NCBI GenBank assembly: GCA_013388545.1
Contig: JACAFB010000067.1
Location: 1-64,000, forward strand
Direction: 5' to 3'
DNA: 64,000 nt
Source of the DNA: Ignavibacteriaceae bacterium
GTDB lineage: Bacteria > Bacteroidota > Ignavibacteria > Ignavibacteriales > Ignavibacteriaceae
Shown: piece after piece, positions 10,101 to 17,300 of the stretch
Layout: each line of letters starts with the position of its first letter
Position numbering within the stretch: the stretch's first letter is position 1
Position numbers and translations under genes: made by a program
The notes under the pieces: generated by a model
What the model saw: the letters and a program-made list of their open reading frames with translations, nothing else
What the model was told of the DNA's origin: nothing
The model's database searches: none

Positions 10101-11616
10101 AACAATGAGCCAAACTAATGAGTGGACCAGCGGTTTGGTTAGTAAAGAAATAAATAATCCGCTTCTTCAGAATCTTCCCTATGAAAAAAATTATTTAAGA
10201 TGGTATGAACTGCTCGTGGCGGGTAACATAGTCTCCGGCCTGGTTAAAGATTTCTCTTACAATGAAAAAGAGCTGCTTGAGCAGGAGGGAATTCTGTCAA
10301 TCATTATTGTTCCGATAAAAGCAAAAAACCAGTTTTGGGGATTTATTGGTTTTGATGACTGCCATACTGAAAGGATCTGGAGTGAAAATGAAATTGCAAT
10401 GATTCAGGCAGCGGCGTCAAATATCGGAACTGTGATTGAGAGAGAAATGGCAAGGCAGGAATTAATAAAAGCTAAAGAAGTTGCTGAGGAAATGAATCGC
10501 CTTAAGTCAACATTTCTTGCAAATATGAGCCACGAATTAAGAACACCTTTGATAGGAATTTTAGGATATACTGAAATACTGCTGAATGAAATTTCAGATC
10601 CTGAATACAATTCAATGCTTGATACCGTGATGCAAAGCGGGAAACGCCTGCTTGAAACTCTTAACCTTATTCTTGATTTATCAAAAATAGAATCTGATAA
10701 CTTCAAAATAGAATATGAAAAGCTTGACCTTAGAAAAGAACTTCAGGAAGTAGTCAGTCTTTTAAGTCCAATGGCAAAAAAGAAAAATCTTTATCTGCAA
10801 GAAAAAATCAAAAAGCGTAATCTTTATGTTAGAATGGATAAGCGAATGCTTCATTCTATATTAAAAAACGTTATCAGCAATGGAATTAAATACACAAATG
10901 ATGGCGGGGTAACTGTTGAACTTGATACCTTTTTGAAGGACAATATGCTTTATGCCAGAATAGATGTTATTGATACCGGAATTGGAATATCCCGGGAAGG
11001 TCTCGAAGTTATTTTCGATGAGTTTCGTCAGGTAAGTGAAGGATATAACAGGCAATTTGAAGGAGCAGGTCTTGGCTTAACCATTGCAAAAAGATTTTTG
11101 GATAAGGTTGGAGGCAGCATATCGGTTCAAAGTCAGGTAAATAAAGGATCTGTGTTTGAGATCTTAATTCCGCTAACCGACACAGGCTTGATACTTGATC
11201 AGAATGACGAAGAAGATATTAGTAAATCTACAGATAGTATCAGAGTACTTGCAATTGACGATGACAGATCATCAAGAAATATTATTACAATGTTTCTCAG
11301 GCATATAAATGTCGATACAGCTGCTACGGCCGAAGAAGCATTTAATAAAATTAATGAATCAACTTACTCGCTGATTCTTATGGATATTAGTCTGGGAAAA
11401 GGATTAAGCGGAATAGACATGCTCAGGCAGATAAGACAAATTGCAGGCGCAAAGCAAATACCGGCAATTGCCGTTACTGCCCATGCAATGGTGGGTGACC
11501 GCGAAAGATTCCTGGCAGAAGGTTTCAACGACTATCTTTCAAAACCATTTTCAAAAAAGGCTTTGGTTGAGAAAGTTGATTTCTGGCTCGGGAAAAAACA
11601 AGCAGACCAGAATTGA
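7138..11616 (+). CDS. Multi-PAS/GAF hybrid sensor histidine kinase with receiver domain
   Basis: A 1492-residue cytoplasmic signalling protein with no membrane segment. Rough order: PAS 25-135, PAS 145-255 (ending DITEKK), GAF 260-420, four PAS domains between 430 and 925 (ends marked DLSERKR, DITDR, NITQR, DVTRLKK), GAF 940-1105, then HisKA with phospho-acceptor His1132 in ANMSHELRTPL. The HATPase has IKYTNDGG, DTGIGI and GAGLGL. The C-terminal receiver (about 1370-1488) has the acidic VLAIDDD, phospho-acceptor Asp1416 in LMDIS and the conserved lysine in LSKPF. It should sense several cytoplasmic small molecules or redox/light states and pass phosphate from His to its own Asp. No output domain or partner regulator is adjacent. 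It is convergent with aat, with the stop codons touching. Confidence 0.93.
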   Translation: MKHNGIDPGDSRSSQAMQSSTELNDAESQFFVCRFHANGKITYSNKSFSDFLGKPESLILGKNFQSYISSNEQLSADSFIKKISSGSKQNIFRFYMKSGDGNNKWSEWKFDLIPSKNGKSAEYLAIGKDITDYKILEGELEKILLAVQQSKSVVVITDINGNIEYVNPQFTELTGYTFEEVKGKSPGILKSGKTSKEEYQVLWETILMGKEWKGEFCNRKKDGTLFWESASISPVKDELGKITNFIAVKEDITEKKDNQKLQEAIYNISKVVISNPAISLLYREIHKILAEVLPVENFYIALYDEKTNLVSFPYFVDEFDEPSPPQPPGKGLTEYVLKTGEPLLATSEVFSRLVELGEVDLVGTDSLDWIGVPLKIHNKTIGVIVIQSYSEKIKLTKRELDILKYVSDQIALAIERASNHEALIDSEEKYRGLFDQAADLIALIDVKGNLLDVNQRFSDISGWPKKEILGKNIFACGIITQASSVRTAFYFSRLLLNKEIPLFEIEGITREKKIIPYELKAVPVYKDGKINVIQVIFRDLSERKRTEEKLKFSEQRLSNLMSNLPGMAYRCAFDRDWTMEFLSQGCFDLTGYTQEELIRNNKLSFNDIILPDDRETVWNDVSEAISKNKSYKMIYRIQTKSGKQKWVWEKGNAIFSEDGNVEALEGFISDITDRIEVEEALKENEELYRKLIATLPDMIFITDLNCNILFVNEIGIKLCGYERFDQLKRTNILSLISESDKHKASEYFSSFAEINPGAKEFQIQSKSGEIIFVEVQGEVLKNHEQISYGFIFSCKNITQRMLAENALAQSEKQYRTLVDSIQDGVFLIQKGKINFVNKAFADMIGYEVDEIIGTDFTVFVAPEDLEMVKSNYYKRLNGENPPASYEWRMLHKNGSRVIVNMSVRIIGYQGGLASIGTIKDVTRLKKDEEILRKQNELFKGIVAASKSLLSENDFNSSIDKTLQSLGEFSKVDRVYIFKNNYTNTSSLPTMSQTNEWTSGLVSKEINNPLLQNLPYEKNYLRWYELLVAGNIVSGLVKDFSYNEKELLEQEGILSIIIVPIKAKNQFWGFIGFDDCHTERIWSENEIAMIQAAASNIGTVIEREMARQELIKAKEVAEEMNRLKSTFLANMSHELRTPLIGILGYTEILLNEISDPEYNSMLDTVMQSGKRLLETLNLILDLSKIESDNFKIEYEKLDLRKELQEVVSLLSPMAKKKNLYLQEKIKKRNLYVRMDKRMLHSILKNVISNGIKYTNDGGVTVELDTFLKDNMLYARIDVIDTGIGISREGLEVIFDEFRQVSEGYNRQFEGAGLGLTIAKRFLDKVGGSISVQSQVNKGSVFEILIPLTDTGLILDQNDEEDISKSTDSIRVLAIDDDRSSRNIITMFLRHINVDTAATAEEAFNKINESTYSLILMDISLGKGLSGIDMLRQIRQIAGAKQIPAIAVTAHAMVGDRERFLAEGFNDYLSKPFSKKALVEKVDFWLGKKQADQN

Positions 11617-12219
11617 TCAGAATTCACAAACCCGCAGAAAAGATTTATTCAGCAATTGTGTATACTCTTCAAAACTGATTTCAACAGCCCCAAACATTTT
11701 TAAATGCTCGGTCATATACTGTACATCAAGAAGAACGAAACCCCGTTCAATCAATCTTTGAATCAATCTGATCAAAGCGGCTTTTGATGCCTGTGAAACT
11801 TTTGAAAACATTGATTCGCCCCAGAAAGCCCCCCGGAATGTTACTCCATATAAACCACCTACAAGTTTGCCATCCAGATAGGTTTCAACAGTGTGAATAT
11901 TGCCTCGCTTATGAAGTTTCAGATAAGCATTAATCAATTCTTTTGAAATCCATGTGGATTCGCGATCGGCACAACCTTCAACAACTGCTTTAAAGTTTGT
12001 GTCAAATCTTATTTCGAAACCGGATTTCTCAATTATTTTTTTTGCAGAACGGGGTATATTATAATTTTCAAGCGGAATTATTGTTCTAACCTCGGGAAGG
12101 TACCAATTAATTACTCCGGTTTCGCTGTCTGCCATCGGGAAAGCACCGCTTGCATAAAGCCTGAGCATATAATCGGGCTTAAGGAATTCCTTGGTGTCTA
12201 TTTTTCTGTTTTCAGCCAT
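11617..12219 (-). CDS. aat: Leucyl/phenylalanyl-tRNA--protein transferase
   Basis: Transfers Leu or Phe from aminoacyl-tRNA to the N-terminus of proteins starting with Arg or Lys, marking them for ClpS/ClpAP in the bacterial N-degron pathway. Diagnostic blocks are YASGAFPMAD, INWYLPEVRTIIP, STWISKELINAYLKLH, NIHTVETYLDGKLVGGLYG, FWGESMFSK and LLDVQYMTEHLKMFGA. At 200 residues it is slightly shorter than the enterobacterial enzyme, mostly at the N-terminus. The gene stands alone. Its stop codon abuts that of the convergent hybrid kinase gene (TGA|TCA at 11614-11619), leaving no room for a shared terminator. Confidence 0.95.
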   Translation of the reverse strand: MAENRKIDTKEFLKPDYMLRLYASGAFPMADSETGVINWYLPEVRTIIPLENYNIPRSAKKIIEKSGFEIRFDTNFKAVVEGCADRESTWISKELINAYLKLHKRGNIHTVETYLDGKLVGGLYGVTFRGAFWGESMFSKVSQASKAALIRLIQRLIERGFVLLDVQYMTEHLKMFGAVEISFEEYTQLLNKSFLRVCEF

Positions 12220-12494
12220 ATGTTTATCCGAATAACATTAAAATAAAAATATTTTGTTCTTAACTCAATTGAGGGTTTTATATCAGGTTTATGATTCTTA
12301 ATTTTCGATAGTATTTACAGTGGTTCTTGTATATCGGTATCAAAGTGAATTTGTTTTGTGTCGGTGATAGTTGAATTTAATCCTATCTCACGGCCGCGTT
12401 AATTTCCATCTGAAGATTTTTTTATGAAACTTACATCAGCAGAAAAACATTTTAATAAATCAGTCTATACCCAATTTCAAGAAAAAAAACGCCG

Positions 12495-13445
12495 ATGAAG
12501 AAGCTTGCAGTAGTAGCCTTTGGCGGCAATGCCCTTTTAAGAGGGAATGAAATCGGAACAATTCAACAGCAGGAAAACAATACTTACAATACTTGTATTA
12601 ACCTTATTCCCCTTATTAAAAACGGATATGAACTTGTAATAACCCATGGCAATGGACCGCAGGTGGGAAATATTATGCTCAGAAACGAAGCGGGTTACAA
12701 AGAATATAAAATTCCTAAAATGCCGCTTGACATCTGTGTGGCAGATTCGCAGGGTGGTATTGGTTATATGATTGAACAACAGTTAAGAAATATCCTGAGA
12801 GAAAATAAGATCAGGAAAAATGTTATAACAGTAGTAACCCAGGTTTTGGTTGACAAAAATGATGCTGCATTCAGTAATCCGACTAAACCGGTTGGTGCAT
12901 TTTACTTAAAAGAGGAAGCCGAGCTTCTTTCTAAAAGTAATCCTGAATTAATTTTTAAGGAAGATCCCCGGAAAAGGGGTTGGCGCAGAGTTGTTCCTTC
13001 TCCGATACCTCAGGATGTTATTAACAAAAAGGCAATCAGAAATCTTGTGAGTAAGGGGAATATAGTTATTGCGGCTGGTGGTGGTGGAGTTCCGGTTTAT
13101 CTCGATGAGAAAAAAAATCTGACTGGCGTTGAAGCTGTAATTGATAAAGATCTCGCTTCGGCTTTGCTTGCAACTGAAATTGGAGCCGATGAGTTTTACA
13201 TCTTAACTGATGTGAACAAAGTGTATATTAATTTCAATAAACCCGATCAAAAAGCACTTGATAAAATAACCGTTGACGAAGCAATAGATTATTATAACAA
13301 AGGTGAGTTCGCAGCAGGCAGCATGGGGCCCAAGATTCTTGCTGCGATAAACTTTGTAAAAGGCGGGGGAAAAGAAACTGTAATAACCGAAGCAACTCAG
13401 CTTGGTGGAGAAAATTGCGGTACCAGAATTGTGAACAAGGATTAA
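12495..13445 (+). CDS. arcC: Carbamate kinase
   Basis: Catalyses carbamoyl phosphate + ADP to carbamate + ATP, the ATP-yielding last step of arginine deiminase and related pathways. The 316 residues have the amino-acid-kinase fold signatures: VAFGGNALL at the N-terminus, ITHGNGPQVGN, the VPSPIPQDV segment, VIAAGGGGVPV, GVEAVIDKDLASALLA and the C-terminal FAAGSMGPKI. The gene lies 68 bases before an ornithine carbamoyltransferase on the same strand, so the two are probably one unit. Together they could split citrulline to ornithine plus ATP, or handle carbamoyl phosphate from another source. No arginine deiminase or agmatine deiminase lies in the window. The ribosome-binding site is weak. Confidence 0.94.
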   Translation: MKKLAVVAFGGNALLRGNEIGTIQQQENNTYNTCINLIPLIKNGYELVITHGNGPQVGNIMLRNEAGYKEYKIPKMPLDICVADSQGGIGYMIEQQLRNILRENKIRKNVITVVTQVLVDKNDAAFSNPTKPVGAFYLKEEAELLSKSNPELIFKEDPRKRGWRRVVPSPIPQDVINKKAIRNLVSKGNIVIAAGGGGVPVYLDEKKNLTGVEAVIDKDLASALLATEIGADEFYILTDVNKVYINFNKPDQKALDKITVDEAIDYYNKGEFAAGSMGPKILAAINFVKGGGKETVITEATQLGGENCGTRIVNKD

Positions 13446-13513
13446 CGTCATTTTTAGAAAATCAACTTAAATTTGAAAATATCATTTGAAAAAAATAAAT
13501 ATCAGGAGTTATA

Positions 13514-14446
13514 ATGGCAGTTAATATGAAAGGCAAAGATCTGATTTCAATTGCTGATCTGAGTATTGAAGAGATCTATGAAATATTTGATGTTTCCAAA
13601 TCGCTTAAACAAAAACTATACACCAACGAACCTCATCGATTGCTTGAAGGAAAAACTCTGGGAATGATTTTTACAAAAAGATCAACAAGAACCAGGGTTT
13701 CATTTGAAACGGGAATTTATCAGCTCGGCGGAATCGGAATGTATTTCGGGCCAAATGATTTGCAGCTTGGTAAAAGCGAGAGTATCTCTGATACTGCGAA
13801 GGTGCTCGAAAGATACTTGAATGGTATCATGATCAGAACATTTGATCACAACGACGTGGTTGAGCTTGCAAAATATGCCGATATCCCTGTAATTAACGGC
13901 TTGACAGATCTGCTTCATCCTTGCCAGGTTTTAACAGACCTTTTCACAATTCTTGAGAAGAAGCAGTGCTTAAAAGGCTTAAAGCTTGCTTATCTGGGAG
14001 ATGGAAATAATATGGCTCACAGCTTGCTGAACGGATGCTCAAAAGTAGGAATGAATATTGCAATTGCTTCTCCATCCGGTTATAAACCCAAAAAGGAAAT
14101 TGTTGATCGGGCTAAAAGCTTTGCAAAATACATGGGGTCGAAGATTGAAATACTTGACAACCCTGTTGATGCAGTTAAAAACGCCGATGTTGTTTATACA
14201 GATGTTTGGGCAAGCATGGGGCAGGAAGAAGAAGCAGAGGAAAGGAAGAAAAAGTTTGCTCGTTATCAGGTTAATCCTAAGCTTGTAAAACACGCAAAAT
14301 CCGATTACTTATTCATGCATTGTTTGCCTGCACACCGTGGTGAGGAAGTTGTTAATGAAGTTGCTGATTCTCCAAACTCAGTGATTTTTGATGAAGCTGA
14401 AAACAGGCTGCACGTTCAAAAGGCAATTATGGCATTGGTCATGTAA
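13514..14446 (+). CDS. Ornithine carbamoyltransferase
   Basis: Transfers the carbamoyl group between carbamoyl phosphate and ornithine/citrulline. The 310-residue protein has the carbamoyl-phosphate site FTKRSTRTRVSFETG, the HPCQ motif (LLHPCQVLTDLFT), the ornithine-side DVWASMGQE and the late HCLPAHRG loop, all in usual order. AGGAG precedes the ATG. Sitting directly after carbamate kinase favours a catabolic (arcB-like) role, but anabolic (argF-like) use cannot be excluded. Putrescine carbamoyltransferase is a closely related possibility, less likely given the standard HCLPAHRG. No symbol is assigned because the direction of use is uncertain. Confidence 0.9.
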   Translation: MAVNMKGKDLISIADLSIEEIYEIFDVSKSLKQKLYTNEPHRLLEGKTLGMIFTKRSTRTRVSFETGIYQLGGIGMYFGPNDLQLGKSESISDTAKVLERYLNGIMIRTFDHNDVVELAKYADIPVINGLTDLLHPCQVLTDLFTILEKKQCLKGLKLAYLGDGNNMAHSLLNGCSKVGMNIAIASPSGYKPKKEIVDRAKSFAKYMGSKIEILDNPVDAVKNADVVYTDVWASMGQEEEAEERKKKFARYQVNPKLVKHAKSDYLFMHCLPAHRGEEVVNEVADSPNSVIFDEAENRLHVQKAIMALVM

Positions 14447-14463
14447 TTGAAAGGTGTTTGTTG

Positions 14464-14497
14464 GCGTCCTTGATTTACAATATGTATTCGGGGACGC
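14464..14497 (+). terminator. Hairpin after the carbamoyltransferase gene
   Basis: GCGTCC at 14464-14469 pairs with GGACGC at 14492-14497, with one more T-G pair inside. The loop is about 20 nt and AATTTTATT follows. It is the only stem between the two convergent genes. Confidence 0.45.
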
Positions 14498-14501
14498 AAT
14501 T

Positions 14502-14981
14502 TTATTCATCAATTGTAACTTCGAATTTTACAATTTCATATCCCTTCCACGTTTCGTACGCTGCAAAAATAACCCCCGTAAGCACCGAGATCATTCCAAG
14601 AAGGAATAATAATGTAATTATTGAAGACACTTTTGAAAGATCAAACAAATATTTTATCCCGATAAACAAGGAAGTCAGGACAAAAAGAGCAACCGCCGAT
14701 GTGTAAGAAAGAACAGCATTCCTTACCAGCTTAACCCTGAATACAAGCTTTTCAAGTTGCTTTGAAATACTTTCCAGCCGGAGGTTTTGGTGATAATTGA
14801 ATTCTTCGTCGTGCATTTTGCTTAGCACGCGTCTTCGCTCTTCATTTAATAAACGGATACGGTTTACTATAAGCGAGTACTTGTTGTTCATTCCTAATAA
14901 AAGAAGCCCGCAAGCAGAGATCATTATTCCGGGAGCGAGCATTAACTGTATGATTTGTACAATTGAAGTTATATCTGGCAT
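14502..14981 (-). CDS. DUF2721 family membrane protein
   Basis: A 159-residue integral membrane protein. Segment one is about 10-30 (IVQIIQLMLAPGIMISACGLLLLG). It is followed by the charged NRIRLLNEERRRVL stretch that marks DUF2721, then two hydrophobic hairpin segments (about 88-108 and 118-142) separated by a short loop. The function of the family is unknown. It is the last gene of a possible minus-strand unit after the MlaF-like ATPase and the CBS protein, with about 100 bases before it, so co-transcription is only possible. Confidence 0.8.
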   Translation of the reverse strand: MPDITSIVQIIQLMLAPGIMISACGLLLLGMNNKYSLIVNRIRLLNEERRRVLSKMHDEEFNYHQNLRLESISKQLEKLVFRVKLVRNAVLSYTSAVALFVLTSLFIGIKYLFDLSKVSSIITLLFLLGMISVLTGVIFAAYETWKGYEIVKFEVTIDE

Positions 14982-15082
14982 TTTTATTTGGGAAGTCTTT
15001 ATTTTTTTCCTGAGTAAATTTATTAAAAATAACCGGCATAAAAGGCGCGTTGTTATAATAAATATTTACTCTGATTTTAATT

Positions 15083-15508
15083 CTATTTCGAATAAATATA
15101 ATTGTTCAAAACTTCGATTGTTGTTTTACACTCACTGAGATCAATTTCAAGCAAATCCCTGACAGATAAAACTCCCTTGAGCCGGTCTTCATCAATTATT
15201 AATATATGCCTGGTTTGTGCATCCTTCATTTTGGCCATAGCGGATTCAGTTGATTCATCAATCTTTGCTATAACAAGATTTTTCGACATAACATCATCTA
15301 CTAATGTGGTTTTGTGATCCAGCCCCGGTGCGATAACTCTTTTTACTAAATCTCTTTCTGAAAAAACGCCAATCAGTTTGCCTTCAGATAAAACCGGTAA
15401 AAGACCAACACCTTTTTGAGCCATATACTTAACGGCATTATCAACTGTTGTTCCTGAATTGATGGTGAATAATTCCCTGTTGCCGAGTATTTCTTGTATG
15501 CTTTTCAT
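15083..15508 (-). CDS. CBS-domain pair protein
   Basis: I chose the ATG at 15508 (MKSIQEILGN) because GGAG lies just upstream. An ATG 39 bases earlier is in frame but has no such site. The 141 residues are almost entirely a Bateman module of two CBS domains (about 8-65 and 72-130), with GVGLLPVLSEGKLIGVFSERDLVKR and the mirror block RHILIIDEDRLKGVLSVRDLL. Such free-standing pairs bind adenine nucleotides or S-adenosyl compounds and regulate a partner protein. The gene follows the MlaF-like ATPase by 78 bases, so the partner could be that transporter, but nothing in the sequence proves it. Confidence 0.88.
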   Translation of the reverse strand: MKSIQEILGNRELFTINSGTTVDNAVKYMAQKGVGLLPVLSEGKLIGVFSERDLVKRVIAPGLDHKTTLVDDVMSKNLVIAKIDESTESAMAKMKDAQTRHILIIDEDRLKGVLSVRDLLEIDLSECKTTIEVLNNYIYSK

Positions 15509-15586
15509 TTTGACTCCAGTTTTTAAGTTGAATATAGCAATAAGCAAAGTTTGAAGTCAAAAGAAAAATTCAGAAGCTTATAAAAA

Positions 15587-16318
15587 TCAGATTTCAGTTC
15601 GTTTTATGAAATCAACAATAACCTGGTCTTTTGAATTTATAAGTTCGGCAGGGCTTCCCTGGAAATAAATTTTCCCGTCGTGCATCATTGCAACCCGGTC
15701 GCCAACATTTTTAACGCTGTACATATCGTGATTTACAACAATGGAAGTTACTGATAACTTGTTTGCAAGGTCTTTGATGAGGTTGTCTATTGAATCTGAC
15801 ATTATAGGATCAAGCCCTGTTGTTGGTTCATCGTAAAGAATATATTTAGGGTTTGTAATCAGTGCGCGGGCTAATCCTACTCTTTTTTTCATTCCTCCTG
15901 AAAGCTCGGATGGTTTTAGATTATGGATGCCTGATAATCCGACGAGCTCAAGCTTTTCATCAACTTTCTTTCTTATTTCGGATTTAGGAAATCCATTTCT
16001 TGATTCTACAAGCGGGAGAGAAATGTTTTCTTCAACAGTCATCGAATCGAAAAGTGCAGAGCCTTGAAATAAAAAACCAAATTTTTTCCTAAGCTCGTAA
16101 AGTTCTCTGCTGTTCAAATCACTTACAACTTTGCCTTCAACCATCACAAATCCGCTGTCAGGATAAAGGAGCCCAACAATATGTTTTATAAGAACACTTT
16201 TTCCGCAGCCGCTTCTGCCGATGATTACAATTGTTTCACCCGTGTCGATGTTTAGCACAACATCGCTCAAAACCTGTTTTGAACCAAAGCTTTTATAAAG
16301 ATTTCTTATTTCTATCAT
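15587..16318 (-). CDS. ABC transporter ATP-binding protein, MlaF type
   Basis: The 243-residue ATPase has Walker A GRSGCGKSVLIKH, Q-loop FLFQGSALFDSMTVEEN, signature LSGGMKKRVGLARAL, Walker B YILYDEPTTGLDPI and the H-loop VVNHDM. The SALFDSMTV stretch and the SGGMKKRVGLAR signature are typical of MlaF/Ttg2A, the motor of phospholipid transport between inner and outer membranes. Normally an MlaE permease and MlaD lipid-binding gene are next door. Here the preceding minus-strand gene is a DUF4397 lipoprotein and the following ones are CBS and DUF2721 proteins, so the permease must be elsewhere. Confidence 0.9.
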   Translation of the reverse strand: MIEIRNLYKSFGSKQVLSDVVLNIDTGETIVIIGRSGCGKSVLIKHIVGLLYPDSGFVMVEGKVVSDLNSRELYELRKKFGFLFQGSALFDSMTVEENISLPLVESRNGFPKSEIRKKVDEKLELVGLSGIHNLKPSELSGGMKKRVGLARALITNPKYILYDEPTTGLDPIMSDSIDNLIKDLANKLSVTSIVVNHDMYSVKNVGDRVAMMHDGKIYFQGSPAELINSKDQVIVDFIKRTEI

Positions 16319-16401
16319 TGCTTGTCTTAAAACTTAAAGCAAAAATAAAAAAAAATAAGAGTATATGATGTGACAAAAATGCTGATGCTTTAAAAATAAA
16401 A

Positions 16402-16429
16402 AACCGGATCTTTTACTCAAGATCCGGTT
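16402..16429 (-). terminator. Rho-independent terminator of the DUF4397 gene
   Basis: AACCGGATCT at 16402-16411 pairs with AGATCCGGTT at 16420-16429, a perfect 10-bp stem with an 8-nt loop. Read on the minus strand it is followed by a T-rich run. It separates the DUF4397 gene from the MlaF-like gene. Confidence 0.85.
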
Positions 16430-16450
16430 ATCTTTCTCATCTTATAGCTG

Positions 16451-17146
16451 TTACTTATTCACAATGATTTCTGCACCTAAAGCTTGTGTCCCTGTTCCGG
16501 TTGGGAAACCTTTTGCAAACACTGTGTAGATTTTACCAGATTGTAATGTTATGTTCGGTAATTCAAGAATAACGGTACCATTTGTAGCCGCATCTCTGAC
16601 TTGTAAATTGTAAGTACCACCATTCAACGGAGAGAAACCGGTATTCTCTTTAAATTCAACGTCTTCAAAAACTTTTGTTCCATCGGTTAAGGTAATGTTC
16701 ACGTTTGGAGCACCCGGTGAAAGGTGAATAAATCTCACGTGAGCTTTTCCAGAAGCAGGAGCTGTTAAATCATCCTCGAATACGATTGGAGTAAGCTTTG
16801 ATACTGAATCAGTAGCAAATACAGAATAATTTTTGTTAGCAACCAGCGGTAAATCAGCTTCAATAACAGTTGTAGTTGTATTTTCAACATTAACTTTAAC
16901 ATTGGTAATTTTTGCATCAAGAGCGACGTAACCAGTATTATTTGGGAAAGCTAATCCTGATACTTTCTTAACGTTATCAATAAGAATATCAACCTTTGGG
17001 GCATCAGGTGAAGCGTGAATTACGATAACGTTAGCTTTCGGAGTAGCTGGCGTATTAGCTGGATTATCTTCTTCATCACAGCCAATGAAAGTTGTGAAAG
17101 AGATAACCGGAAGAACGAGTACTAGAAGCAATTTTCTAAATGACAT
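16451..17146 (-). CDS. DUF4397 domain lipoprotein
   Basis: A 231-residue exported protein. The N-terminus MSFRKLLLVLVLPVISFTTFIGC is a lipoprotein signal with Cys23, followed by an acidic and Thr/Pro/Ala-rich linker (DEEDNPANTPATPKAN). The rest is a duplicated beta-rich domain, with VIVIHASPDAPKVDILIDN in the first half and VRFIHLSPGAPNVNITLTDG in the second. That HxSPxAPxVD motif is the hallmark of DUF4397. Family members are envelope-associated and often surface-exposed; their function is not established. It has its own promoter region and a strong terminator, so it is monocistronic. Confidence 0.88.
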   Translation of the reverse strand: MSFRKLLLVLVLPVISFTTFIGCDEEDNPANTPATPKANVIVIHASPDAPKVDILIDNVKKVSGLAFPNNTGYVALDAKITNVKVNVENTTTTVIEADLPLVANKNYSVFATDSVSKLTPIVFEDDLTAPASGKAHVRFIHLSPGAPNVNITLTDGTKVFEDVEFKENTGFSPLNGGTYNLQVRDAATNGTVILELPNITLQSGKIYTVFAKGFPTGTGTQALGAEIIVNK

Positions 17147-17300
17147 TTTATGTTTCCTTGTTTAATTGAATTATTAGATTAAATTTTTAGTGTCTGATCA
17201 ATTCAACAAGATGGGTTACTCAATAGTTCCCGCTCTGAAAATATTTTTAGGGCACTTTAAAAGTGTTAATTTTCATAGTAAAAAAAACCCGGAGTCGGAA

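Noticed and set aside
17190-17300. An upstream start for the SppA fusion
   Set aside because: It has no ribosome site and would hide the clear signal peptide that begins at 17301.
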